DNA of 64,000 nt from Clarkia xantiana subsp. parviflora (GCA_036873135.1 JAPTYO010000005.1:7418166-7482165); one strand, 5' to 3'. Shown: positions 33,901-46,188, counted from the first letter of the stretch. Numbers and translations are program-made. The notes: generated by a model not told the origin, from the letters alone.

Positions 33901-33997
33901 GAGGGGAAGCGGAGGTAGTAGCAGCAGCATCGTCTAGGGTTTCCAGAGCTTCTTCGGCTTTGCGTTTACGGGTGCGTTTCTGCTTCTTGTCCACCAT
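30955..33997 (-). CDS. DEG9: DEG9-type serine protease (Deg/HtrA family), nine exons, 575 aa
   Basis: Exons on the minus strand: 33433-33997, 32852-33051, 32590-32770, 32228-32419, 31725-31957, 31471-31572, 31326-31376, 31145-31249, 30955-31053. All junctions are GT-AG and total 1728 bp in frame. The N-terminus is basic ([10 protein letters not shown]), a likely nuclear signal. The trypsin-fold triad is visible: His156 in [11 protein letters not shown], Asp187 in GTECDI (the codon after Ile is split by intron 1) and Ser265 in [14 protein letters not shown] region follows ([20 protein letters not shown], about 330-380), and a second divergent PDZ-like part lies near the C-terminus. Arabidopsis DEG9 is a nuclear ATP-independent protease of similar length, reported to act on a response regulator in cytokinin/light signalling. 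No lesion is seen. It is the window's one intact cellular gene. Confidence 0.95.
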
Positions 33998-34199
33998 TTT
34001 CAGGTTGCCGTTGAAGTATGGAGGAGGTAAGATACGAAGAAGGTTTCTTCAGGGGTTTCGTTTCGAACGTTCCAGACGCTAAAATTAGCCAAGTTATGTC
34101 TGCAATGGCGGTAATCAAAGGAGAGAGAAGTTAGGGGAAGGGAGACGAGTAAGTTTGTGTTTGGGCTTAAAGGCTAGAAAAATGCTCCTACTGGGCGGG

Positions 34200-34690
34200 C
34201 TCATAACCTGCCCCCACGTTTGCAACTCCAACGTATGCGTGTCAAAAAATTGTGTTAAACTTACTAATTAAACCACCATAAATTCAAATTCACAAATACC
34301 AATACAATCCACAATGTTTCCTATGCGTTTATTTTGTATTACTAGATAGCTCACACGCGCTTTGCGCAAAAAGTTTATTAAAATTACTAAGTAGTTTGCC
34401 CGCGCTTTGCGCAGTATATATATAAAAACTTAATTTATTCGTAATTTAATTTATTATTTTTATATTTTTTATTTATTTTTTATAATGCATAGTCTAAAAA
34501 TAGTTAAATTAGGTAAATAATTTATATTGAAAAAATTACTAAATAATATACATTTAATTAAAAAAAATTAAAATAATTATGGAAGAAATCATATATCATT
34601 TTAAATTTGTAGAATTATAGTTGGGTTAACGTAATAGCAATATTAGTTATGATATATCAATAAATCTATAGAGATTTGCTATGAAGAATG
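34200..34690. other. AT-rich stretch with two Helitron-like 3' ends on the minus strand
   Basis: On the minus strand TGCGCAAAGCGCG (a short hairpin) is followed by a tail ending ATCTAG then T at plus 34342. A second hairpin, CTGCGCAAAGCGCGGG, with tail ending CTTAG lies at about 34386-34416. A hairpin about 10 bp ahead of CTAG is the Helitron 3' signature. I found no matching 5' ends, so these may be fragments. Confidence 0.45.
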
Positions 34691-35857
34691 CGATCTATCT
34701 ATCTATATATATAATATATAACTTGGATGCATTTAGGTTTTAATTAAGATGCTAATTAGTTGTCATGTCATCTATCAGCATTCTAATTGGGTTATGTATG
34801 TCACGCTCTTTACCTCTTTTCACTCTATTTAACCATCAATGTTGAACCTTTAATTCTGCTTTTATTCTTTCCACTATTCCAATTTCAGATCTCTGATGTG
34901 TTTCTTCGTTTCAGACGTTTTAATTGCTTTCATTTTTCAAGGTTTAATCGCATTCCTTCTCTATGCTTTAATTTCAAACGCTTTAATTGCATTCCTACTT
35001 CATTGCTTTGCAACCACTTTCAGTGGTAAAATTAATTTCAGTGATTACGCTACCACTTTTAATATTCCAGCTTCAGCGTTTTACATTTAACTCGATGATG
35101 CATATCCATCTTTAAGTACCGACCATCCATTCGACCTAATGCCGATTGCTTTTCATTTTAGTCTTTGATCTGCTGCTAACCCAATCTTGATTAATGCTGA
35201 TTTCAGATTCTTTCTTCCATCTACTGCATCTTGATTTGCTTCAATCTTCTACTTATTTTGAAGAGTTGGAGTCTCAAGATGAAGATTTTGAATCTATAAT
35301 GAGCTTCGTGAAGAGGAGGGTAGGATTCCGAAGAAAAGGGACAACCATGGAGAAGATGAGGATTTTCATATTTTTCTGCAAATTTAAAAAAGTGGCCTAA
35401 GAATTCCAAAATTTATGGGTAAATGTACCATCTGTTGGACTTGGCAATATAAAGCCTAGTGGGCTTTACATATTTAGCCCAAGTAGCCATGGTTTGAATG
35501 GTATTGTATGTGATGTAGAGTGTGTATACTCACACTAGTACCACACCGACCACTTTATGTGGATTTTGGTAGTTTATATAGTGTTATGTGTTATAAAGTA
35601 GTAACAACTTACTAGATGAAAGGCTCTCTCCACGCGCGGAGGGTGTGGGGTGCAGTCGAGTGGATCGAATTTCCACCCCGGTAAGGTTGGCTTGTGTGCG
35701 CGCCCGCAACGTGCGTACACGAATGTCGGTCCAAAAAGCTAGCCTTGCGCGAGTCCGGTTTTGCTAAACCGAACTGTGGTCTGTCCAAGTATATTGAATC
35801 CGAAATTTTTTTGGTAACAGTTAATTTTGGACATAATATATTTCGAGATTAATTTGA
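34691..35857. other. No gene recognised
   Basis: It starts at a Helitron-5'-like TCTATCTATCTATATATATA (about 34691). A GC-rich hairpin next to a minus-strand CTAG lies at 35613-35645. Short frames here are T-rich and unlike known proteins. Confidence 0.35.
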
Positions 35858-35866
35858 TTGAATTAA

Positions 35867-36693
35867 GGGTTAAGAACCTATGAAAGGTCTGAACTATCAC
35901 CCATGTTAACGGGAGAGGTCTGAAATTTAAAAAGTTAATAACAGAGGTCTGAAATTTCAATTTTGTTGATTTGAGGTTTTCCGTCCATTTTTAGGGTTAA
36001 ATTTAACAGAATTGTGTGAAATGACATTTTTGCCCCTTTAATATTTTGTTTTATTTAATATCTTATTTAAGGAAATGTGAAATGACAATTTTACCCCTAA
36101 AGTCAAATTAAAACCACCCAACTCCGGCCACCACCACCCGACTCCGGCCACCACCACCCGACTCCGGCGACCACCACCTCGACTCCGACGACCACCACCT
36201 CGGCTCCGGCGACCCGACTCCGGCCACCACCTCGGCAAAAAAGCTCCGATCGGGGCCAAAAAGCTCCGATGGCCGGTGGCTCCGATCGGAACTCAATCGG
36301 GGCCGGTGGCTCCGATCGGAGCCCAATCGGGGCCGGTGGCTCCGATTTTGGCCCAATCGGAGCCTTGGTGGTGGTCGCCGGAGTATGGTGGTGGTCGCCG
36401 GAGTACGATTGGTGGTCGCCGGAGTACCGTGGTGGCTTCAAGGGCATTTTGGTCTTTTCACTCCATGCATGTGAGGGGCACACTTGATAGAAGGGTATTT
36501 TTGGAATTTTATTTTATTTCCGGTCACATGCCAAGCATGTGACCAACTTCCATTAGGTTTAACGGAAAAAACTAACGGAGACCGCTGTTATCAACAAAAC
36601 AGAAATTTCAGACCTCTGTTATTAACTTTTTAAATTTCAGACCTCTCCCGTTAACATGGGTGATAGTTCAGACCTTTCATAGGTTCTTAACCC
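35867..36693. mobile_element. Fold-back Mutator-type element with GC-rich payload, 827 bp, 9 bp TSD
   Basis: The terminal repeats begin GGGTTAAGAACCTATGAAAG and remain nearly identical for over 100 bp. The 9 bp ttgaattaa is duplicated exactly (35858-35866, 36694-36702). The interior holds tandem motifs: ccaccacccgactccgg (36118-36230), ggccggtggctccgatcgg (36285-36350) and ggtggtggtcgccggagta (36368-36435). Frames on both strands are open because of the repeat period. The payload could be captured host sequence, as in Pack-MULEs, but I recognise no gene in it. Confidence 0.88.
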
Positions 36694-36702
36694 TTGAATT
36701 AA

Positions 36703-38640
36703 TGCGTCTAATTTTGGACAAAATTGATGTCGAGAATATTCTGATTGAATCTCGAAATTAATACAGCTTTGAGCCATCTGCACTATAAATTGAGACCATC
36801 CCCCTCACATTCTACACACCAATCCGAAAATCCACTCTCAATTTACTACTGCTCTATCTTCTTCTTTACTTCCTGCTGTCTGCGAGTTTGCTGTCAAGTG
36901 GTTCCTACTAGAGCATTGTTCTTCGTCCTTCTGTGTTGTTTTAATCTGTTTGATTATTCATATTCATTTATTCTGCCGTCGTCGTCGACATCTCTTTAAA
37001 ATCCCGTTGTGTTCAGGTATTGAGTTCAGTTCGTTCAAGCGTGTTTCGTGCATAACACGATTTGACGACATTGTTGAATCCTGGGAGGTGATCTCCCCGT
37101 GTTTAAACTTTTTTGCATAACCCGAGGGTGGAGTGAGGCAAAATTGCCTTACGGAGACCGTGATCAGCACGGGCCTCGGTATTAAAATCACGTTTTCGCC
37201 GTTCTCGATTTTACGTGTAATTTCGGAGTTGTTAATATCTTGCATGATAATTCGATATAATTATATGTAAGAACTCGAAATTTGACTATTTACATTTTAG
37301 TCCTTGAAGTTTCAAACATTGAAAATTGATCCCTCAACTTTTGTGTTTTGTAGTTTTGACCCTGATATTTGCCAACAGTCTTAAGGCAATTTCAATTGTT
37401 CTTTATCAAGGTTGTTGTTGGATCTCAATTTTGAACTTCGTTTCCTACAGGAAAACTAACGTTGTTGTTTATTTGCTGTCAGATGGATCCAAACAACAAT
37501 ACATATGTTCCCTTCTCTAGCAAGATGATTATTGAGACTGAAGTGTCGAATCAGGGAACTGGAATGGCAAATCTGAAATTTCTAATTCAAAACATCTTCT
37601 AGAGAAGGACTCAGTTGATTGAGTCAAAATATGTCGATCGTGTCGACGCCCTGGATGGACCCTGCGACAAACGGATGAAATAGACAATAATGTATTCTTT
37701 GTTGGACCTGGTCAAGGAAATTGGCTTCTCAAGTGCCCTGGCCATTGCTCAATCTCAGCTGGGGATGCCCCATGGCTAACACAAATCGGGTTAAGCTCGT
37801 CACATGCGGGATGAATGGTCTGGTTGATGAACACACATGGATGGTGTTGAGTTTAGCACAGTAGTCCGCAAATGGTAAATGCATAGATATCGCCCGAGGT
37901 ATCTGGGATAAATTTGACAACTTGCGGCGAGCAAAGGGTTGCGCACGAGATCTGCTCTTCAGGGGCTTTGATTTGGATGATTATCCAAACTGCACAATGA
38001 TTAAGAAAAAACTCGAATTCCGGGGATAAAAATGATCACAACTTTTCTTACCTGGGTGTTGGATTTTTTTTCTAGTGGGAAATGTGCTCGCTATTGGACT
38101 GGACCTGCTGCATGTTTTGATTTTCCTGCTCCATCTAGAAATCACAACTTGTATATGAACACCTGCCGGAAAGTAAATGCCCCTGGACCTCTGATGGAAG
38201 GCACCAACAATAATGTTTTCTTTGCTTGAAATCTACAATGTTCATTGATCAGCACATTGAATCTTCACGAGACTCTCGATGATCTCTTGATATTTTCCAT
38301 CTCCGGACATGTCCGATCTCAATAGGAGATGTCCCTTGGTTACCACCGACCGGTTTAGACCTCACCGTAAAAAAAGATGTACAACTTGGTTCGGGGACGC
38401 GTATGAATTCCACATATGGTGGGTGGAATTTTGATATGTAAGTTCTTTGGAGCAGTCACGTTTCACGTGGTTGCAACCTCGTCGAAGTGGTCGTCTGATC
38501 TGAGCGTTGGATATTCCGAGTGCGCAATTTTTGCTTCGTGCAACTGGATGGCTGCACGTTCTTTTTGGTTGCCCCATTAGCCGGCATAGCTTATATGTAC
38601 ATGATACCTTAATCAATGGTACATGAAAAGAGTGAATGAA
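36703..38640. other. No gene recognised; possible retroelement leader
   Basis: A TATA-like ctataaat lies at about 36782, followed by a pyrimidine-rich leader and, near 37490, an ATG beginning MDPNNNTYVPFSSKM that soon meets stops. The mix of promoter-like, leader-like and broken coding sequence suggests an old LTR element, but no pol motif is present to prove it. Confidence 0.3.
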
Positions 38641-38689
38641 AAATCAGTCTAGAGAATATGAGAAATCATGCATGTTTTTTTGAAAGCTC

Positions 38690-39850
38690 TAATGTCATTC
38701 ATTTCATAATTTTGATTACTTTTTTGAAAATGAGTCAAAATTAATGATCTAAGGGGTTTTGCACTCTCATGGAGTTTACCGAGTTTGCTGAGTGCACTAT
38801 CTAGCCCGAACGCATGACAAATGCTCAAAAAAAGTTTTTTTAAAAAGATTTTATCATCCTTTGTTTAAACTTGAATAGTCGCACTCAACTGCACAGTTAA
38901 ACTATTCTAAAAAATTAGCATCAAAACTCTCATTTTTTAAACGCTTGCTCATGCGAATGTTTGAGACGATCTTGCTAGAAAAGTGCAATACACCTTGGAT
39001 AAAAACGAATGACACTTCGAAAATTTTTTGTAATGCTCATGCATGCTCGAAAGTTAAAGTTCTACTATAAAGAAACTTACAACTTACAACCAGTTTACCT
39101 GAATGATACATATGGAATGTATGTACAAAATGAAAAATTCAGGTAAAGTTTTTTTTTAAGAAAATAACGCAAATGCGATGCATGTTTGGAATTAAAAGCT
39201 CAACAACTAAGATAAGATTTACAATCTATCTAAAAACTTTTTTCTAAAAAAAAATGCCTATTAGATGTACATGAGATGCATACTTGAAATGAAATTTCTA
39301 CAGTTAAGAAAGTTTACAAGTTATCTGAAAAGATTTTTTTGTTTTTATTTTTAAACGAAAAAAGAAAAAAAATCAACGCATCTTGGTTGCTCAAAATTAA
39401 AAAATCATGTAAATTTTTTTTCTTTTGAAAATGATGCAAATGGAATGCACAGTCGAAATATGAAGCTCTAATAGCTAAAGAGGAATTACGATTTTTCCTA
39501 AAATGTTTTTTTCAAAGGCAACACAAATGCGGCGCGCTAACCAAAATTACAACTTACCTGAAGAGTTTTTTTCGAAAATAATGCGTACGAAACACATGTT
39601 TAAAATAATAATAAAAAAAAATCAGGTAAGAGGTTTTTCTAAAAACAATGCATACGGAATTCATGTTTGAAAAGAAATTTTTTTACAACTAAATGACTAA
39701 CTACTTAGCTGAAGAAATGTTTTTTTTTTTGTTTTTTTAAAAATCCAATTAGATGAATGCATGAGAAATAGAAGTTATACAATTAAAAAAACTTACAGTT
39801 TTCCTGACAACTCTTTTTTACAAAAAAAAAAAAAAAAAAAAAAACGGATA
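38690..39850. repeat. Very degenerate AT-rich tandem array
   Basis: Loosely repeated blocks of about 100-120 bp each contain a gatgcat or atgcat motif, a stretch like acttacaa with an acctgaa or atctgaa, and a run of T. Homopolymer runs are abundant, including A22 near 39822. It may be the leader of the minus-strand gypsy element that starts at 41621. Confidence 0.45.
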
Positions 39851-40251
39851 AAACACAACATGTTAGGGGGTAAAAAATTGTGTGGCTTTGCTCTACAAGG
39901 TAGGTTCCACTGATAGGTTCCTGACAATGTAGTTTCCTCACCCCATCATAGGGATCATAAGACCTTCACAAGCGAGTAGAGTTTTTCCGAGCCGGCGGCC
40001 CAGCCGCTCCGGTCGTACCGTACTAAACCTCCGGGGTTCCTAGTCGCCCTGAGTTTTAGGCGTTTTGGTGATTATTCTAAAGTGGGTGTGCGAATTCAAA
40101 TAATGCAAAAAAAAAAAAATGTCAATTAATTACTCTAAAAATATGTACCTGTCACACAAAAAAACAAAGTTAGAATGGTGAAGATAATAAAATATGAAAA
40201 CTAAAAAAAAATGGCAATAAGCGAATACAATGAGCCCGAACCCTCTAAATC

Positions 40252-40271
40252 GTCCCCAGCAGAGTCGCCAA
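40252..40271 (-). other. Primer-binding site of a minus-strand gypsy element
   Basis: The minus strand reads TTGGCGACTCTGCTGGGGAC two bases after an LTR end CCGACA. This site differs from that of G1 and G3 (TGGCGCC), so it marks another gypsy family, Ogre-like by my recollection of such sites. Confidence 0.7.
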
Positions 40272-40273
40272 AT

Positions 40274-41621
40274 TGTCGGACCTAAAATTCGACCTAGGGC
40301 GATTACGTTTTGAAAACGTGTATTTTTTAAAGAGCCCCCACTAGTTAATTATTAGGCTAACTAGAAATCTAAATCACCTAAGTAAATAATAAATCAGACA
40401 CTTAGGTATTAAATTCGGTCTACGGTCAGAAATTTGAGTTCGGGGGTTCTATTACGGAAATAAAAACATAGTTTAAAAATCCGCCATTTCGGTACTCAAT
40501 CCACTGAGTTTGCCATTTTTCAAAATATATAACTAAACTTAGTCATATTAAATTTATTAATGACTATTGACTATAATTAAGTGTATGTAAAACAGAGATG
40601 TCAATTACTTATCCACATGATCATGATATAATAAATCTACGATATATGTATATAAAGATGAAAAAAATAGAAAAAAAGGGTTAATCAATATAAACCTAAA
40701 CTATGTACAGTGATACAGATATACATGATACAAGATAAACTTAACCACTTAAACAACTCAGTATATACATATATATATATATATAATCAAAACCAAATTA
40801 GAGAGTGGCTTATTACCCAAAACGGCTTGGCTCAGTAGTTTTGTACGGAGCAGTGGAACGTCGATTTTGATTCAGCTGATACAGCGGAACTTGAAAGACA
40901 GGGCAGGCGGGCAGCAGGAGTTTCGGACGTGGCTGGGTAAACGGAGCTCCACCGGACGCAGCAACAAGGGAACCGAAGAATCGTCTGGATCGGAAATAAA
41001 ACGGAGCGACGCTGCGACTGGCCGGTGTCGGAGGGCTGGTGTGCCCGTGCAGTCACGATAGGGAGCGCAGAGATGGGTGGCCGGGATCTGGACGAGCACG
41101 GCTGGAAGATGGAACTCCGGTGGATGCGGGACGATGAACTGAGGGAAGTGTACGTTGATGGATGGATGGATGGATTGAGGAAGGGCAACTCTATTATGAA
41201 GGAGAAGACGATGGATGAAGATAAATAATAATAATAATAAATTAGTATGAAACATACAAAGCTAAAAAAGAATGGATACAACCAAAAAGTCAAAACGAAG
41301 AATTCTCTGTATTTTCTTTGAATTTTCTGTCCATTCTCTTTTTTTTACATCGTAATATCACCCATCTATATATAGCCTAACATAGTTACCTATAGTTTTA
41401 CTTCAACTAGGAAATAAAATCTACTGATTTATTTGACTAATAAATACTAAATATCACATTAAATATTCATAAAATATACTCTGCAATTAATACAGATAAC
41501 TATTCTAATATTACACTGAGCATTCTTAGAAGCTGCGTGACTTGCCAAATTTAGACATTTTTTCATTTATGTGCGCCACACGTCACGGGTGTCGCGCGTG
41601 GTCTAAAATTAGGTGTTTACA
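40274..41621 (-). repeat. Gypsy 5' LTR, minus orientation, about 1348 bp
   Basis: On the minus strand it starts TGTAAACACCTAATTTTAG and ends TTTTAGGTCCGACA, followed directly by the primer site at 40252-40271. A TATA-like tatatata lies at 41367-41374. No second LTR is present in the window, so the element is truncated or its other half is lost. The overlapping frames near 40830-41290 have no known motif. Confidence 0.75.
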
Positions 41622-42543
41622 GCATGTTGGCTCTTTCAAGCATTTTATGTATACAAAAAGTAGAAACAGTGAATTTTAAATAAAAGAAAGTTTGCACTTT
41701 TGCACTATCTTCAATATTTTTATCTTGATGGGAACTGATCTAATTACAAGAGAGGCGTGATGGATATGAAGAAAAAACCCACCATGGAGGTTTCTTTATT
41801 AAACTCTCATACACAGCAGCACTATAAATGTCATACTGACATGCCTTCACGATAGTGTTTTAATAGGGAAATATATTTAATTTGCACTTAGTAAAACTTA
41901 TGTAATTAACTTGGTATAGAAATAGAGTTATCCTATAAATAACTTTTTATTTAAAAACATACAGGTTTCAGTATAAAATCCCGGGGTTACGTATGGGCCT
42001 GGTTCATTGAATTAGCAATACGCAAGCCCATTAAAAGGTTTGGGGCTGTAGAGAATCACAAGCTCTCTCGGCCCATGATCAATTGTCGTAACAAATTGTG
42101 GTATGTCATATCAAACAATAATTGTGGTATGTTAGTATAATAATATTTATTTATTTATGCATATACATACCAAAAAGGTATAAATTATGAAAGGTGAAAG
42201 GCTGATACGTAGGAAGCAATAATAATAATATTGTTGTTTCTTGAGAATCAAATCAAATCAAATCAAATCAAATCATAGAAAGAAGAAGACAAGAGACATA
42301 TACGTATGGTTTCACGCCTCTCTAGTCTACCATGCATGTTAACTTTCTGGTGCATGTATCATGCATGCTACAGAGCGGTACCTAGCTAGAAGTTGGTCGT
42401 GTTTGTTTCTCTTCTATGTACAGACAATACCCGGTCCCTAGCTAGAGTCTTCTTTCTGTTCCATAGCTTTGTGTTCTTCCTTCCTTACTAATAATGCAAC
42501 TCACTATTCTTCTCACCATCCATCTAAACTTCACTCTTCTCAA
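41622..42543. other. No gene seen; contains (AAATC)n microsatellite
   Basis: Five to six copies of the 5 bp unit caaat lie at about 42247-42275. The stretch is otherwise AT-rich, with tgcatg motifs near 42330-42370. Confidence 0.5.
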
Positions 42544-43527
42544 TCTATCTATATATCTATGTGAAACTTCTATAATTTTGACAAAGGAGTTTCTAAGTTG
42601 ATTTGTTGTACAAATGAAATGTTTTCATTAGATATTGACTTTTAATATGTTACATTTCATTATTTGGTATTTCCATGTAGATCTCAACAAGCTATAGATT
42701 TCTTCAAAAACACTAAATTCATTCTTATGAACTGTTACATTTCATTTAACCGTTACATTTTATTTTCAAGTGACATTTTCAACATTACCAATTTTTGTCT
42801 TCACTCAATCTATTTAATTTAAAAAAACTTATTTTAATATTATATAGGTAGCTTCTTTATATATAGATGCATATATTATTACATAAAATAAACCATCAGA
42901 TGAAATAAAAAAAAAAATTAGTGTGGGTTCACTTTAAAAAAAGAACGATCACCATTCAATGGATCCCTTTAATTAGGTTTTATGTACAAAGTGTCCAACT
43001 ATATTGTTGAACGAAGTCATACGACATATGCCTCATGATAATTTGCTGACAAAGTCAATGCATTATATTTTATATAATGAAGCTAATTAAAACATAATTA
43101 TATGTAGAATTAGTAACATAATTTTTTTTAAATTAAAAATCGTGGCCATTCAATGGAAAATTGAAGAAATTTATAACTCAGTCAGAAAATTGAAACACAT
43201 AGTTAAGTTAACTTGTAAAATAAATTTTGATACACATTTAGTTTACAAAGTATACGAAAAAGTAGCAAAAATCAAGTATATGTTTGAAATTCGGGTGGTG
43301 TAATTGAGTATCGTATCATTCTTATATTTTCGATTAGTAAAATAATATATCAATTCTATGCATCTTTTAAATCTCTTTTAACTTTTGTTTTTCTTCTGAA
43401 ACATCTCTTACATTAATTAAATATAATAATATAATATTACAAACATACATCTCTTACATGAATTAAATATAATAATATTATTACAAACATATATAATATC
43501 CGTGCAAAGCACGGGTTAAATATCTAG
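42544..43527 (+). mobile_element. Helitron-like non-autonomous element, 984 bp
   Basis: The 5' end is TCTATCTATATATC preceded by A. The 3' end has the hairpin CCGTGCAAAGCACGG (43500-43514) followed by GTTAAATATCTAG and then T. The TC start, CTAG end, hairpin about 10 bp upstream, A|T target and lack of inverted repeats or duplication fit Helitron structure. The interior is AT-rich without Rep/helicase sequence. Confidence 0.62.
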
Positions 43528-45140
43528 TGTATTCAGTAATAGACACTGCTTTAGGTTCAAGCATATATGTATGTATAGCCGATCACTCTGTCTACTTCTC
43601 TATTACTAGAAAGAAAACAAGGGAAAGGTGGCGATATTCATTAGATGCTTGTGCCCATGTAATTATGACACATCATGAAATCAACTATTTTGAGGTTTCA
43701 AATTAATTATAATTATAATTTTTATTTACTCAAATGCATTTATCGTGTCATAAAATATATTTAATAATTATGAGCTTTAAAATCCACCATATTGGTAAAA
43801 ATTATTGAATAATACTATATATTTTATGAAAAAAATAATTATATTTCTGGAGAATTAACTATCGATGTGTGACTTTTTAGAGGCTCAACTATTTTTAAGT
43901 ATTATTTCGTATCTCAATTATCACAAGTGTAATTTATGAATCACATAAGGCTCGATTCATGATCTAGTTAAGGGGCTTGTCGTGGCCCTTGCAACTCCTA
44001 TAACTTACCCTAATCGATATACACGATAAGAAAATCAGTTTTACCTACAAGCCGAATCGGTCGGAATTCAAAATGGAGATGGCCTGTTCCGGTAGTTTTC
44101 CGTCTGATACGGCCTCTCGTTAAAACGAGCAGAAACTCGGTTGGAAACGTTCATGACGTGTAAAATCGGTCGGGAATGTTTGCTGAGGGGAAACGTCCGT
44201 CGGGAAAAGGATCGTATATTAAATTCATCGTTAAAGTTTCCGACCGATGTCCTGCCGCTGTTAGGATGGCAGCAGAGGCCTGGGAGGATGCACTGCCGCC
44301 TTCTTGACTCCAACTGGCCAATGCTAAAGCTGTCATAGGGAGCTGCAGCCTGGTGCTACTGAATATGCGTCTTAAGTAGCTGATTTTGTCGTTTCCGATG
44401 AAAGCCATTAGACTACCATTAGGCAAACGTTAATTACGCACATTTAGTCACCCATTTTGTTATTACTGAAACATTCCATTGTTGTTGCATAACCTCGTTG
44501 CAGTATGTCGTCTTCAGTTGTTCCGATTTTGACCCGAAATACAACTACGGGAGACATTTACGAATATTACTTGTCAACATTTAGAAACACTGCACCTGAT
44601 GCCAAAGGTATTCTAGCAAATCTTAGGTGAATTCAAATTTTGATGTTTAGCACCGCCGTATGTAATTCCAATGTTATGCTTTGGTATTGGGTACTCGAAC
44701 ATAGAATGATAGTTTCAACATGTGAAGACATACTGTCATATACTGTATTTTAACATACTGTTAGTGCATATTGAATGTTCAGTTTACCACTACACATACC
44801 CGTTAATAATACCAACTTGTTAACACGGTATCGACTGTGTCGACATATCACAATTAGAGTCGGCTCAGTTCAAATCCAACGGATGAAATTGGCGTGTGCT
44901 GACCAGCAACTGAATTTGCTTTGATGATTAAATTAAACCTTATTGTACGGTATCTTTATCATTGGAAGCATCCAGACTAACTGAGATGTTTGGCTTCATT
45001 AGTACTGCGTTTTACATATGATGTTTACAGTCGGCACCGTAAAAATCTAGTGGACGGAATTAGAGTTCAAATGGATCTGTCATTATTATGTTGACATATA
45101 TCTTTAGATTGAACTTGAAAATGTTGATTTCATTTTTATT
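43528..45140. other. No intact gene; decayed transposon-like sequence
   Basis: From 44050 to 44260 there are repeated cggtcgg and ccgtcgg motifs that resemble CACTA subterminal sequence, but no CACTA end is visible. A short frame near 44505 (SSSVVPILTRN) is not recognised. Confidence 0.35.
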
Positions 45141-45149
45141 CCATATTGC

Positions 45150-45460
45150 AGAATTATTGGCTATTCGAGACGGCCTTTCCCTTGATCTTCAGTTGGAAAT
45201 TAATTCTTACATACAGAAACATATTTTTTGATTGCCCAACAACTTATTTGTGATATTAGGGATTAAATTTTGAAATTTATGCCCATTATTTTGGTTTGCA
45301 TGAATTTCTTGCTTCGTAAGATACATGATTAGACACATCTATCGAGAAGCAAATTTGGTTGCTGATGCTATGACTAGGATTGGAGTTCTCCAACAACCAA
45401 GTTTTGTTTACATTGTGTCCCTCCAAGAGATGTTTGTGTGTTACCTTTAAAATATTGTTG
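45150..45460 (+). pseudogene. RNase H-like (RVT_3 type) relic, probably from a LINE
   Basis: Separate short pieces read ELLAIRDGLSLDLQLEI (about 45151-45200) and IRHIYREANLVADAMTRIGV (about 45325-45385). These are the second and last motifs of the RNase H domain found in plant LINEs and in domesticated RVT_3 genes. Stops and shifts separate them. No upstream RT is present. Confidence 0.6.
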
Positions 45461-45681
45461 AGACATGTCAACCCCGTCTAGTTAGGAGTGTCAATTTGCA
45501 GGTGATATTTGGGTTGTGACATTAACCCACCTGTTTTATTACTTGTATAATTTCCCTTTTTATAAAAACTAGTTACTCCAAAAAGAATAATTAAGTCTCT
45601 AAAATAGTAATTTTCCCTAATTTCGAAGTCTATATTTATCTAATATAAATAAATATAATTTCGTTTGATTAAATTATATAA

Positions 45682-46188
45682 GGCTAATTATCAAATTTCT
45701 AGTCCACGTTTGGGTCTACGAATAAATTGTTAGCTCACATTTCTTTTCGGACAAATAGTTAGCCCATGTTCCCTTAAGTGAAAAAATTGCTAGCTCTGTT
45801 CACTTTTCTACTATTTTATGACGAAATCGGCACGTGCACGGAAAAAACACCTCCAACCCATCATCTTCTAATATTATTGACCAACTTACATATGTAATAT
45901 TTTAGTTTAAAATAAATTACCCACATTCAAAAATCAAGTGATCACAATTAGCAATGAATAAGTTTTAAGCATGTTGGTCTCTATAATATTAGAAGATGAT
46001 GGGCTGAGATAGTTTGGTCATTTCGCATAATTATATGCTGTGTACGTGACGATTCCGTTAAAAAATAACGGAAAAGAAACGTGAGCTAGCCATTTGTTTA
46101 CTTAATGAAATTTAAACTAGTTATTTATCTGATAAAAAATGTGAGCTAACAATTTGTTCGAAAACTCGTAATAATTTGATAATTAACC
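45682..46188. mobile_element. MITE with GGYTAATTATCAAAT ends, about 507 bp
   Basis: The left end is GGCTAATTATCAAATT and the right end is AATTTGATAATTAACC. The 9 bp flanks aattatata (45672-45680) and aattagata (46189-46197) match at 8 of 9 with one spare base at the left. Inner parts are also inverted (attgttagctcacat against atgtgagctaacaatttg). It is probably Mutator-type by duplication size. A related end occurs at 58211. Confidence 0.68.

Noticed and set aside
36038..36542. Several Pro/Gly/Ser-rich open frames on both strands
   Set aside because: They arise from short GC-rich tandem repeats inside a fold-back transposon; both strands are open at once.
40832..41293. 153 aa minus-strand frame with a hydrophobic start
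   Set aside because: It lies inside a gypsy LTR, is Tyr/Ser-rich, and has no recognisable domain.
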